The notes beneath the pieces were generated by a model that ran no database searches, had not been told where the DNA came from, and saw only the letters and a program-made list of their open reading frames with translations. This document shows, one piece after another, positions 53,371-62,740 of a DNA stretch of 64,000 bases. Where the stretch lies: positions 123,250 to 187,249 of the forward strand of contig VZRR01004511.1 of the NCBI GenBank assembly GCA_013398015.1. The letters run 5' to 3'. Numbering within the stretch: position 1 is the stretch's first letter; each line of letters begins with the position of its first letter. A program made the position numbers and the translations under genes. Source of the DNA: Oreocharis arfaki (lineage: Eukaryota; Chordata; Aves; Passeriformes; Paramythiidae).

Positions 53371-55086
53371 TACTGAGCAATTGATACATCTTTAGGAAGA
53401 AAAATAGTGTGGGCAACTCTTAAAAGATTTAAACTTTGAGTTTCTTGAAAGATCTAGAAATGAAAATCTGACTATTCCTCAGTATAACCTAAGCTATGAA
53501 GTGCTGAGAATTTCTATGAAAAACCACACCTGACACTTACAATCACATTAAAGCCCACTCAGAATCAGCACTGCACTGTTTCTCTACATTCACAGGTTAA
53601 GGTGCCCTGTGTTTTTTCCTGGGAAAAGTACTTAACTGGAAGGCATTTTGTGTCTGGGCTGTGTGACCCTTCCTGCTGAAGGCCACTCAACAGCAGCAGG
53701 AACTGCACTTCAGTATTTCTCCTAAGAAAAAAGATTGGGTTTAAGATTTTCTGTCTCTGGTGCTTCCTCTATCAAACTATCCCTGTAAAAGCAGAAGAAA
53801 AATCAGACACCCATTCTTCTGGAAGAGCTGAATTCCCCTCACAACGTCCCAAGACTGCAAGTGCTAAGTGGAGATTATACCACAACTTTTTAATATCAGT
53901 GGATTTAACATGAGGCAGAAGCCTACAGAAACCTTATTGGAAATGGGTTTCTGGATTCTCGGTAGATTCCGGGAGGGATTTCTGTGGCCTTGGGACAGTT
54001 TTGTTGACCCTGCATAGCATAGAAATGTGGGGTATTTTCAGAATATATGTGGGACATTTTTAGAATATATATCCCAATGGCATTAGATGAATAAAAACTA
54101 CAACAGAAGCTTCTGTAGGAAAACTGCTTTGGGGTCTGAGTGCATGTGTGCATGAGTACATACATACACTTTTATTAATTACAAGCTTTCATAATTATAT
54201 ATACCATCAATAAAATTTAGTCTTTGCTAGACATAATTATATTTGTATAATTAGGAAACCATTGCTATTTGGAACCTTATATTGGAGCTTGGGAAGAATG
54301 ATGGGTAAGCACAGGATAAGGGACCATGCCCTTACCCACACTTTCTGCTCTATTTCAAGAAAACTTGCACTGCTGGTCCCAAACTGTGGCATTAATTCCC
54401 TTTAGCTGAGTAGACTCATAGCCTTAGAGGGGCTGAAATGTGTTGTGTCAGCTTCCTACACAATCTGACACTGCACAGTTAATTCAGAAGTATATGCTCT
54501 TCTTTCACCAGTTACCTTACAGGACACGGGACAAATGCAGTTATAAATGACTTTAACAGTTCTGGGATGTATAAAGTGAATGGTTGTTATTTCAACCACT
54601 CAACTGGAAAAGGAAAAAAAAAACCATACTAACAAGGTATCTTCATTTTAGAACTTTCAGGAATTCATGGGGAGATGGAAAGAAACTTTCCTTCTTTTTC
54701 AAAAATACTTTGAAAAGGGATCTTGGATCATGCAGACTCAAACATAAGAAACTGTCACATTGGGTTCTTTCAGTTTGGCTTCTTACCTCTCCTCCAGGAA
54801 ATACCATCCATTTGGAAACAGCAGCTAATATTTTGAATAATGTCCCCTGCTGCCAAAATGTGAGGTTAGGATAACACTATGTGCACATATGAACGTGTCT
54901 TCTCCATCTTCAGAGATCATCCTATAGCAAGGTGGTTTGGCATGGGCAACATGAGCTGACGAACAGGCTGCTCAGTTGCACAAGCAAGTAACAGGTATTA
55001 GAGATGGCCCATGGCACACCAAAGGCAAAGCGAAGACTCTCTGAGGAGGTGGAAAGCAGCAGCCAGCTACGTACAAGCCACACATA

Positions 55087-55123
55087 CAAAACAAAAACAA
55101 CCCCCCCCCAAACAAACAAAAAA
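55087..55123. repeat. A/C simple repeat with a nine-C run
   Basis: Low-complexity A/C sequence containing C9 (55101-55109) followed by CAAA-like units. Confidence 0.7.
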
Positions 55124-55577
55124 CCACCCAAATGACAAAAACCCTGTCCTTCAGAACAAGAATTTCACCTCCCATCTATTCTAGAGTGATCAATTCCATC
55201 TCTCTCCTCAAAATCAGCCTAGGAAGGGAAGACGGGAACAGGAGTAGGTGCAGGATGTCTGCATTCCTGAAGCAACAATGGGGAGAGAAACCCAGAACAA
55301 TGAGAGCAGTTCAAGGGATTGGGGTTTCCTTCGACACTATCGTCTTTTAACTTCAACACTATCAATGCTAATATTCTGTAGTCTCCAATAAGGAGGCTGA
55401 AAGAAAACCAAAATGGAAGCTTCCTTAAAGCCCAGCAAAGAGTACAGGGAACCACAGACTTTTCTGTTTGGCTGCACATCTGTTCAAGTAAAAATGAACT
55501 CCATGAATGAAGGCTCACTTCTTCCATCTCCCATAATGTTGAGTACTACTTAGCAGTTTCATTAGGAGTTTTACAGT

Positions 55578-55613
55578 AAATAAATGGATAAACAAGAATT
55601 TATCCATTTATTT
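55578..55613. repeat. perfect 15-bp palindrome with a 6-base loop
   Basis: AAATAAATGGATAAA (55578-55592) and TTTATCCATTTATTT (55599-55613) are exact reverse complements separated by CAAGAA. No matching bases extend beyond the arms. It would form a hairpin or cruciform. It may be the remains of a palindromic transposon end or an AT-rich mutation product. Confidence 0.8.
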
Positions 55614-55732
55614 TAATTCTATTCTTTGAATCAACCCTGGAAAAAAATTTCAGGTCTCTTTACATAAAAAAAAAAATGGTGGCAAGAATTTTTTGGCAAT
55701 TCTATGAAGATATTTAAGTATTAACACTGAGG

Positions 55733-55750
55733 ATATATATATACACATAT
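55733..55750. repeat. short TA/CA dinucleotide tract
   Basis: ATATATATATACACATAT, a short imperfect dinucleotide repeat. Confidence 0.8.
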
Positions 55751-57364
55751 GATTTATTTTTACAGTATGGAAAAATGGTTTTGCCTTGATTAGGGATGTG
55801 TTCCCAAAATTCTCCTACATAGTCCTACCACCACATATACTGGATGCCTCATTATAGTTTGAGAATAAACCATGAGAACTCCAACATTTGGAGTCACTCC
55901 CTGAGCAGATTCCCTACCACAGAATACTGTGGGATGGGTTTGCCTCAGTCTTTTTGGTTAAGGCAGTTATGCTCACCTAAAATAAATAGCAGATAAAGAA
56001 GCAAGGTGTTCCCTAAAAACTGTGATATCCAGGAATCTTCTCTAGCTCAGCGAGTATTTATCGTACAGAGTTAAATGTTTCAAACTCTTATAACATGGTC
56101 CTCATAAGACAGAACTTCAAAGTTCATCCTCACAAGTGTGACAGAGAGGGCACTGAAATTTGGGTCTTCAAAGTCTAGGGTTTGTGATCTACCTTCTTTC
56201 TTGATATGAATTGCCTCATTTTCATGAGGTATTTCCATTCACTCTTGTCAATCTAGTCCTTTGCTTCCAGATTTCCTGTGTTTATAGACATAAGCAAAAC
56301 CTGAGCATTTCAAATCAAACAAAACCCTCTGTTCAACCCCAAATCACCAGTTGTGACTGATAAATACAAATCAAAATTTTTGTGTCACTCCATTGGGCCA
56401 AAAGGAAATAGAGGTGCTTTCAGTATTACTGGCTTCATAGGCATGCAAACTTTGGGCTTGAAGAACAGCATATATACCATCATATATTACCATAGTCAAC
56501 TATTTTAAATAGCATGAAGAGCACAGGACTCTGCCTTGCTGAAGAAGCAGTAAGTGAAAAACTGTTTGGGATTAATGCTGAAATCTTCAAACCAGGTTCA
56601 CTCTGTCTTTTGCTTCTGACAGGCAAGGAAATACAGAAACACACAGCATTCCCTATCCCTTAAATGCAAAATCCAAGTACAATTGCCTTCTGCAAATACA
56701 ACGATGCTCTGCATGTGGTTTGGGCATATAAAGACTTTGTTGTTTAAAGACCAGCAACAGAGGGTTTCAGAGACCAGTTGTACACTTTGATCCTTCTGAT
56801 GCAAAAACTTTTATGTAACAATAAGAGTCCAGGAGAACTCTTGCAAGGCACTGCATTCTCCTTTTATCAGCCTAATCCTGAACAATGTATTTGTGCAATG
56901 ACTCAGAGAAAGGCACTGCCTCTTGAATGTAAAGACTACACCAGGCAACATGCTAGACCAATGGTCACCTCAACTCTATCCCTGACATCTGGGGCCATCA
57001 TCCAACTCTTTCTGGCACTGTGGCATTTTGGAGTTCAGTAACCTTTGAGTGACTGGTTGAATATTCAGATCTGGTAAAGGAAATAGCCCAACTTCCAGTA
57101 CATGAAGTCATTCTATAAAGGGAGCTCCTAAGAGAGAAAACCAGCTACTACAAGAGAATTCCAGCAACAGAGGCTACCACAAAATTCCTGTTTAATATGA
57201 GACCATCCATGCTGACTGAAGTAGAGTGGGCATTGTACACTGGATTTATTCTGTGCCTGCATTTTGTCAGTCTCAGAATTAGCCCCATGTGACAGGATGT
57301 TGAAACCACTGCATTAAATCAAGCAGATCACACCTCTCACCCTGCTCAGTGTGGGCACACGAAC

Positions 57365-57440
57365 AGCCACATGGAGTCAGACCAGAGGTCCATCTAATCC
57401 ATTACACCATCTCCAACACCATATGTATAGGTAGAGAACA
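57365..57440 (-). repeat. short 3' end of an old CR1/L3-like LINE, minus strand
   Basis: The plus strand reads GAACAGCCACATGGAGTCAG, ACCAGAGGTCCATCTAATCC and ACACCATCTCCAACACC. This resembles the reverse complement of the 3' end of old reptile and bird CR1/L3-type elements, which reads as 'gctagatggacctttggtct...'. Only about 75 bases are convincing, and the call rests on recalled wording. Confidence 0.5.
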
Positions 57441-59954
57441 GAAATACTATTAGCCCTTTTCACAAAATAAACCTACTGCTATCATGTTTAAAATTATCTA
57501 ACTCAATATTGTGGCAATATTGCACACGCCTTTCCAACCTTCCTCAGATCTGGTCTACAGCTAGAAGGTTGAACAGAAGCCAAACCTAAAATTCAAGAGT
57601 TTTTTGAATGCTTAATTTTCCCAGATGAACACAGAGAGGTAGGTGTGAATAGCACCTTTGAGAAGGAAAAAGATGGGGGGGAAGCTGGACCACAGACAAT
57701 CCTGTCCTGGATTGCCACAAACTGCCATGAATACGATCATGAAATAAGCTGGTTTAGTTCCTTGTGACTTGTTGGCTTTCACACTCCATCCTGAACTCAG
57801 ATCCTTTGCTGAGCTATTTCAGTGCATTAAATCACCAGAAAATCTGACTAAAGATTTCTCACTCTTAACTGACTTCACAAACTGAAATAGCTCAGTTAAG
57901 AATCTGTAAATGCAGCTATCAGAGGAGTTCAGACTCCAGCAAAACTTCAACCCAACTTGCTGACAGGGTAATCTATATCCCCAATAAAGCTCCCACTTCT
58001 AAACCAAGAAGTCAAAGCACAACCAAGAGAAAAATAAGCAAGTCTTACTCATAGAGCCCCCACAGCAAGAGCCACTCAACAGAGTTGTAAGTTACTTCAC
58101 TATATTTCGTTCTTACACGGAATGTTCCAGGATATGCCTCCAAACAAGGCAGCACAAATTCAATACAGTGTCTCCCATATCATACCTCCAGCAGCCTTAA
58201 CTCTTGCCCTTGAAATCTGACCTAGCCTGTCCTGCACCTGTTTAGGAGTTAAGAATCTGCACAAGCCAAATCCTTAATTTCATCATCTTTCTACACTAAA
58301 AAACCCCTCAGCCTAAGAGAAGAAGCACTGAAATCACCTACACACTCTAAGAACTAGTAACAATACTCTTGTGTTTCTGAAGTAGAATTTCAAAATTGAA
58401 ATACCCAGAGCCTCAGCATCTGGTCACACTGCAGCTTGCCTTACTTGGTTTTAAATCGACTCAATTTTGCTTTTACATTCAAGCAGGTATTATATAGCCA
58501 GAGGAACAGCACAACAATATGCGCCCTTGAACTTTGATTTAATTCACTTCTGAAATGCGACGTGGCACTACTGCAGCCATCAGCAGACGGTCTAACGTTA
58601 TGTAAACAATTTCAAAAGCCAAATGGATGTAGAATAGATTAAGCATTAGTTCGGAAGAATAAGGAGTTTACAGCTTCACCAAGTAAGAAAAATCTACAAA
58701 ATATACATGTTTTTAGAAGAAGCTGGCTGCTTTAGGTTAACACTAGCAAGTTTTTACAAGCAGCCTCTATACTATGAAGATGTCTTACTGCCTTTGTTGA
58801 AGGCAGGCAACAAGGAGTCAAGAGACATCAGAAATTTTAAGTCACCAAACGATTCTATAAGCAAGTTGTGAGGTTGTTCATTCCACCATGAAAACTGGTT
58901 AGTCCCATCTGCCAGGATAGTTGGAACATAAGCTGTGTATTACCCAGCATTTCTTAATCCTCTTGCAAGCATAAAAAAATTTATGTAAAAAGAGAGTAAT
59001 CAATCACCATCTCCCTCACACACACCTTTGCTCCTCACACACCAACTGTAAGGCATAAGAGCTAAAAAAACCCTTTAATAAATCAGTTTAAAGAGAGACT
59101 GCCTATTACATGGAACGACTACACATTTCAGTCAAAATAATCAAGCTACATCATGAATTTTTCAGCAGTCTACTGTGAAAGCCATGATAGGTTTATAAAA
59201 ATAATTATGTGCAAGTTTAATTACATTAAACACGATTATCCATCATTAACCATCTCACGACCACAGGACAATGAGTGCTAGTTTGTTATCAAGGGACCAG
59301 GTATGAAGTCTTGCTCTTTTTGCAGAGAGAGGCACTTGAGTGTGATATTTGTGTCACACAAGCTACTGACTTCCAGCTCTCAGCATCAACACTGGATCAT
59401 AGTTCACCTCTAGACACCTATACATTGCTTTGATGAGCAGTTACATTCTTTACAAAGCCAGAGCTCACTGACATACAGCGCCTCAGTGGTGGGGTACTTC
59501 ACCAGGAACCCATCCCTGCGCAGTTTCATTGAACTGAAACACCTTTTGTTCTTTGACTTTTATTAAGTTCACTTAGGTTGACCAAATGAGCTTCCTTAGA
59601 GTAAACAGGGTTATAAAATATCAGGATGATTCTATCTTCAGGTGCTCCATAGAAACAAATACTTAGTTCAACTAGAAAACTTTAAAAATGACTTTAGATA
59701 CAAAAGTGTAACAATTATACTGCGCAATACATCTTTATATATCACTAAGCTCATGAAATTAAAATTTAAAAAGTTTTTGCACCATCAAGAACAGCCACAA
59801 GTCCTGAACCTCCATTCTTTACGCATCCTTTATCAGAGTAAACTGAAACTTGGGAATGCTTGGGATTCAAAATACCCTGAGCACATACTAGTGCAACACC
59901 ACAAAGCATACATAATCCATCGGAAAAGGGGAAGGGGGGAAAGGAAAAAAAAAT
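57441..59954. other. non-coding DNA downstream of the minus-strand gene
   Basis: About 2.5 kb of AT-rich sequence with almost no frames above 60 codons. It holds the inverted repeat at 57809-57895. Nothing suggests further exons of the gene to the right, because a good poly(A) signal closes that gene at 59974. Confidence 0.5.
57809..57895. repeat. 15-bp perfect inverted repeat with partly matching flanks
   Basis: CTGAGCTATTTCAGT (57809-57823) is the exact reverse complement of ACTGAAATAGCTCAG (57881-57895), with 57 bases between. Beyond the arms the pairing resumes imperfectly: CAGATCC on the left against GAATCTG on the right, giving outer limits near 57797 and 57907. The layout is that of a small element with inverted ends or a long hairpin. 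It matches no family I know. Confidence 0.6.
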
Positions 59955-59973
59955 AGCAAGAATCAGATGGTGC

Positions 59974-59979
59974 TTTATT
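59974..59979 (-). terminator. AATAAA poly(A) signal of the CpG-island gene
   Basis: AATAAA on the minus strand, within TGTATAATAAAGCACC. About 20 bases further in the direction of transcription a run of nine Ts followed by C/T-rich sequence (about 59955-59935) resembles the usual downstream U-rich element, so cleavage is expected near 59955. It lies about 330 bases beyond the stop codon at 60306, giving a short 3' UTR if there is no intron. Confidence 0.6.
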
Positions 59980-60305
59980 ATACAAGCATGAAAGTAAGTT
60001 CCTTTGGAAACTAACTTCTTGGGTGGACTTCTGGACCAGTGAGGTAGCCCAATGGGAGAGAAAAAAAGTGGAAGTGGAACTTGGTCCCCACGCGTGATAC
60101 CTGCCAGGCGGTCCCACCCCGAGGCGAGGCCGGGGCCCGGCAGGCCGCCCCCCGTGCGGCGGGGGGCCCGGCGCCGCCCGAGCGGGCCATAAAGTGCAGC
60201 AGCAGAACACGATCCAGACAGAAGCAATGTAAACAGGTGACTGATACCGGTCTCTTTGTCCGCACCGCGGCCAAGGTGAGGGGCGGGCAGCGGGGACCCG
60301 CAGGC

Positions 60306-61003
60306 TCAGGACGGTGCCACGGGGAAGCGGCGCACCCGCACCACGGGGGACAGGTCCACGCCGAGGATCCGCTGCGCCCGCCGCCGCGCCGCCGCCAAGC
60401 TCCGCCGGCTCCACATGCTGCCCCGCACACGGATGGTGGGGAACGTGGTGAGGCGGGGGGTGGCCGCCTTCCAGATCTCCTCCAGCGACTTGCCGCCGAA
60501 CGGCTCCCAGGCGACGGCCGCCGGGCTGCCCTGCTCGCTGTCCGCCTGCTCGCCCGGCGGCTGCGGCGCCTCCGCCNNNNNNNNNNNNNNNNNNNNNNNN
60601 NNNNNNNNNNNNNNNNNNNNNNNNNNNNNNNNNNNNNNNNNNNNNNNNNNNNNNNNNNNNNNNNNNNNNNNNNNNNNNNNNNNNNNNNNNNNNNNNNNNN
60701 NNNNNNNNNNNNNNNNNNNNNNNNNNNNNNNNNNNNNNNNNNNNNNNNNNNNNNNNNNNNNNNNNNNNNNNNNNNNNNNNNNNNNNNNNNNNNNNNNNNN
60801 NNNNNNNNNNNNNNNNNNNNNNNNNNNNNNNNNNNNNNNNNNNNNNNNNNNNNNNNNNNNNNNNNNNNNNNNNNNNNNNNNNNNNNNNCTGCCGCCGCCG
60901 TCGCCGCCCGGGCTCCCGCGGCCGCAGCCGCGGCGCTCCCCGCCTGTGTGTTCATCTTCCCGGCTCCTCTCTCCAGCGCCGCCTGCTTCCTACTGCGGGT
61001 CAT
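60306..61003 (-). CDS. unrecognised Ala-rich protein with basic C-terminus, interrupted by an assembly gap
   Basis: The frame starts at ATG 61003-61001 (weak context) or at the in-frame ATG 60955-60953, whose AAGATGA context is better. The N-terminus reads MTRSRKQAALERGAGK, then MNTQAGS and alanine-rich sequence up to the gap at 60888. After the gap (60576 onward) one frame gives a varied, protein-like C-terminus: acidic and Pro-rich at first, then SLEEIWKAATPRLTTFPTIR, then VRGSMWSRRSLAAARRR, then AQRILGVDLSPVVRVRRFPV, ending at TGA 60308-60306. This part is strongly basic with tryptophans and a mixed composition, unlike the Arg/Ser or Pro/Gly translations of the other frames. Known sides total 38 plus 89 residues; about 232 residues is likely overall. 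As assembled the two sides differ in frame: 698 bases from ATG to stop is not a multiple of three. So either the gap size is wrong or an intron is hidden in it. A basic tail suggests a nuclear protein, but this is inference. I do not recognise the family. The alternative is that the true frame differs on one side. Confidence 0.5.
60577..60888. other. assembly gap (312 N)
   Basis: A run of 312 Ns flanked on both sides by GC-rich CCG/GCC-type sequence, a typical place for short-read dropout. It removes roughly 100 codons or more from the minus-strand gene. For a single uninterrupted exon the true length would have to leave remainder 1 on division by 3, whereas 312 leaves 0, so the N count is probably an estimate. 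Confidence 0.98.
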
Positions 61004-61009
61004 GGAGGG

Positions 61010-61260
61010 AGCGGGACGGGGTGGCGGGACAGACGCCGAGAAGGCAGAGCGAAGGCAGAGCGAAGGCAGCGCCGAAGGCAAGCTCCGGCCGCCGCCGGGC
61101 GTCCGCCGGGTATTAGCAGCGATCGATGTCCTGCGCCCAGCACAAAATGGCGCTTTAAAGTCCCGGGCGGGGCCTGCGCGCGCCCGCCCCCCCCTGCGCC
61201 GCCCGTTGGCCCGTTCGAAACGCGTCGGGAGGGCCCGGCCCCGCCCCGCCGGGGGCGGTG
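61010..61260 (-). promoter_or_regulatory. candidate TATA-less promoter of the minus-strand gene
   Basis: Upstream of the start codon lies GC-box-rich sequence (GGGCGGGGCC near 61166; CCCCGCCCCGCC near 61241). AAAATGGCGC at 61144-61153 resembles a YY1 site (read on the plus strand) and, on the minus strand, a GCGCC-type E2F-like core. TTCGAA at 61214-61219 matches a variant of the cell-cycle CHR element. There is no TATA box. Transcription probably begins between about 61010 and 61170. Site functions are inferred from short motifs only. Confidence 0.4.
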
Positions 61261-61460
61261 GCCGTGAGGGCGGGCCCCGGAGCCCCCTGGCCCCGGAGCC
61301 CCCTGCCCCTGGAGCGTGGTCTGGGGGGGTCTGCCAGCCCAGTCCCCGGCGCGACACCTATCCGCGATCCCCGCATCTCCAGCTGGGTGGCCCAGCGGGT
61401 GGCCCCTTCCCTCAGGGAAGGGCGCGAGGCTCCCGCATGGCGGGGTAGGTGCTGAACCGT

Positions 61461-61728
61461 GTGCCCGCATCGCGCCTCTCTGAGAGTTGAGGATCCTCAC
61501 CAGGGCGGTGGACAAAGATGGCTTGTTGTGGAAATGTGTTTGAGTAAGGATTTGGTTGGACACTTTGATGGGTGAAGGAGTAGCCATGAGGGAACTGAGT
61601 CAAGCAACAAAAATGGGCCAACAGACAGGATACAGTGAAGTGTTTTACGTGACATTAAATACATCCATCCTTTTGTAGAGCAGGTTTTAGCATGAACCTG
61701 TAGGTTGGTCAGTCAACCTACCATAAGT
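61461..61728. other. spacer between CpG island and CR1 repeats
   Basis: Ordinary sequence without recognised genes or repeats. It could include sequence transcribed to the right if the CpG-island promoter is bidirectional, but nothing shows this. Confidence 0.4.
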
Positions 61729-61872
61729 CATAGAATCGCAGAACAATTAGTGTTGGAAGGAACCTCTGGAGGTATCTGGCTCAACCTCCGTGCTCAAGCA
61801 TAGCCACCTGAACCAGGTTATCCAGGACTATATCTGGATGGATTTTGAATATCTCCAAGGATGGAAGCTCCT
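61729..61872 (-). repeat. CR1 LINE, 3' end segment, minus strand (left half of a split copy)
   Basis: It begins with the CR1 end 8-mer CATAGAATCGCAGAAC and follows CR1 3' text (a GTTGGAAGGAACCTCTGGAG segment, then TTTTGAATATCTCCAAGGAT) up to GGATGGAAGCTCC. At about 61872 the orientation changes because another CR1 is inserted. The same minus-strand copy resumes at 62140. Confidence 0.8.
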
Positions 61873-62139
61873 CTCTCTGGTGACCACTGGTAGGACATGA
61901 GAAATCAGAATGAAACAGTATGAGGGGAAGTTCAGATTTGACATTAGGAAAAAGTTCTCTGAGAGGATGTTCAGCCACCGGAACAGGCTCCCCACAGAAA
62001 TGGTCACAGCACCAAGCCTGTCAGAGTTCAAGAAGCATCTCAATGACACTCTTTGTAATATGGTTTATCACATAGATAAATTTCAGATATTCCTGCAAGG
62101 AGCAGAGAGTTGGACTTGATGATCTTTATGGATTTTTCC
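61873..62139 (+). repeat. CR1 LINE fragment, plus strand, inserted in the minus-strand copy
   Basis: About 267 bases reading in the CR1 sense direction. It runs from CTCTGGTGACCACTGG through GAAGTTCAGATTTGACATTA, GGAAAAAGTTCTCTGAGAGG, CGGAACAGGCTCCCC and TTCAAGAAGCATCTCAATGA, and ends GGACTTGATGATCTTTATGG. This is the final part of ORF2 and the 3' tail in the opposite direction to the surrounding copy. It is therefore a younger, heavily 5'-truncated insertion, already diverged. The terminal 8-mer array is not clear. Confidence 0.75.
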
Positions 62140-62740
62140 AACCTCTCTGGGCAGCCTGTGCCAGTGCTTGGTCAGCCTGAGAGTGAAAAGGTGTTTCCTG
62201 ATGTTTGGAGGGAACCTCTTATGTTTCAGTTTGTGCCCATTGCCTCTGATTCTGTCAGTGGGCACTGCTGAGAAGAGGCTAGCTCTGTCCTCTCTGCACC
62301 CTTTCTTCAGGTATCTATGCTGATGAGATGCCCCTGAGCCTTCCCTTCTCCAGGCTGAACAGTCATAGCTCACTCAGCCTTTCCTCACAAGAGAGGTGCT
62401 CCAGCCTCTTCATCATCTTTGCAGCCCTTTATTGGACTCTCTCCAGTGTATCCATGTCTATGTTGCACCAAGGAACCCGGAACTGGAGAGTGCACCAGGT
62501 GTGGTCTCACCAGCACTAAATAAAGTGGGAGGATCCCTCTCAAGCTGTGGGCAACACTTTGCCTAATGCAGCCCACGATAGTATTCACCTTCCTTGTGGC
62601 AAGAGCACATTGCTGGCTCATGTTCAGCCTGGTGTCCACGAAGATCCTTTTCTCCCAAGCTGCTTTTTGTCAACACTGAGATACAGCATCATTGGGCTTG
62701 GCTTGATATCCCAACAAAGCGTATCCCAGATGAAGCAGTA
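62140..62740 (-). repeat. CR1 LINE, minus strand (right half of the split copy)
   Basis: It resumes exactly where the left half stopped in CR1 order: AACCTCTCTGGGCAGCCTGT follows GGATGG.GCTCC. The minus strand contains readable ORF2 C-terminal blocks PTDRIRGNGHKLKHKRFP and LFTLRLTKHWHRLPREV (62290-62150) and MSQQCALATRKVNTIVGCIR (62621-62562), with the part between them frameshifted. Similarity fades around 62700-62740. It is inactive. Confidence 0.85.

Larger units (their letters stand above)
53371..57364. other. non-coding DNA
   Basis: About 4 kb, AT-rich, with no supportable exon. It includes a C-run and CAAA-rich tract (55087-55123), the perfect palindrome at 55578-55613 and a TA/CA tract (55733-55750). 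Confidence 0.5.
60060..61460. promoter_or_regulatory. CpG island
   Basis: About 1.4 kb of very GC- and CpG-rich sequence, bounded sharply by AT-rich DNA on the left at about 60060 and fading after about 61460. It spans the coding part and promoter of the minus-strand gene and includes the assembly gap. CpG islands of this size mark promoters of widely expressed vertebrate genes. Because stop codons are rare in such DNA, long open frames exist on both strands here (for example 60081-61448 on the plus strand) and are not evidence of coding by themselves. Confidence 0.85.

Noticed and set aside
59833..60414. 193-codon minus-strand frame
   Set aside because: It overlaps the preferred C-terminal frame out of phase, runs into what looks like 3' UTR and poly(A) signal, and has no domain.
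60011..61357. 448-codon minus-strand frame across the gap
   Set aside because: It is open only because CpG-rich DNA has few stops and Ns are read through. After the gap its translation is a low-complexity Arg/Ser/Pro sequence; a different frame gives the protein-like C-terminus used here.
60081..61448. 455-codon plus-strand frame across the gap
   Set aside because: Same cause: it is composition-driven, with Pro/Gly/Ala/Arg-rich translation on both sides of the Ns and no recognisable domain.
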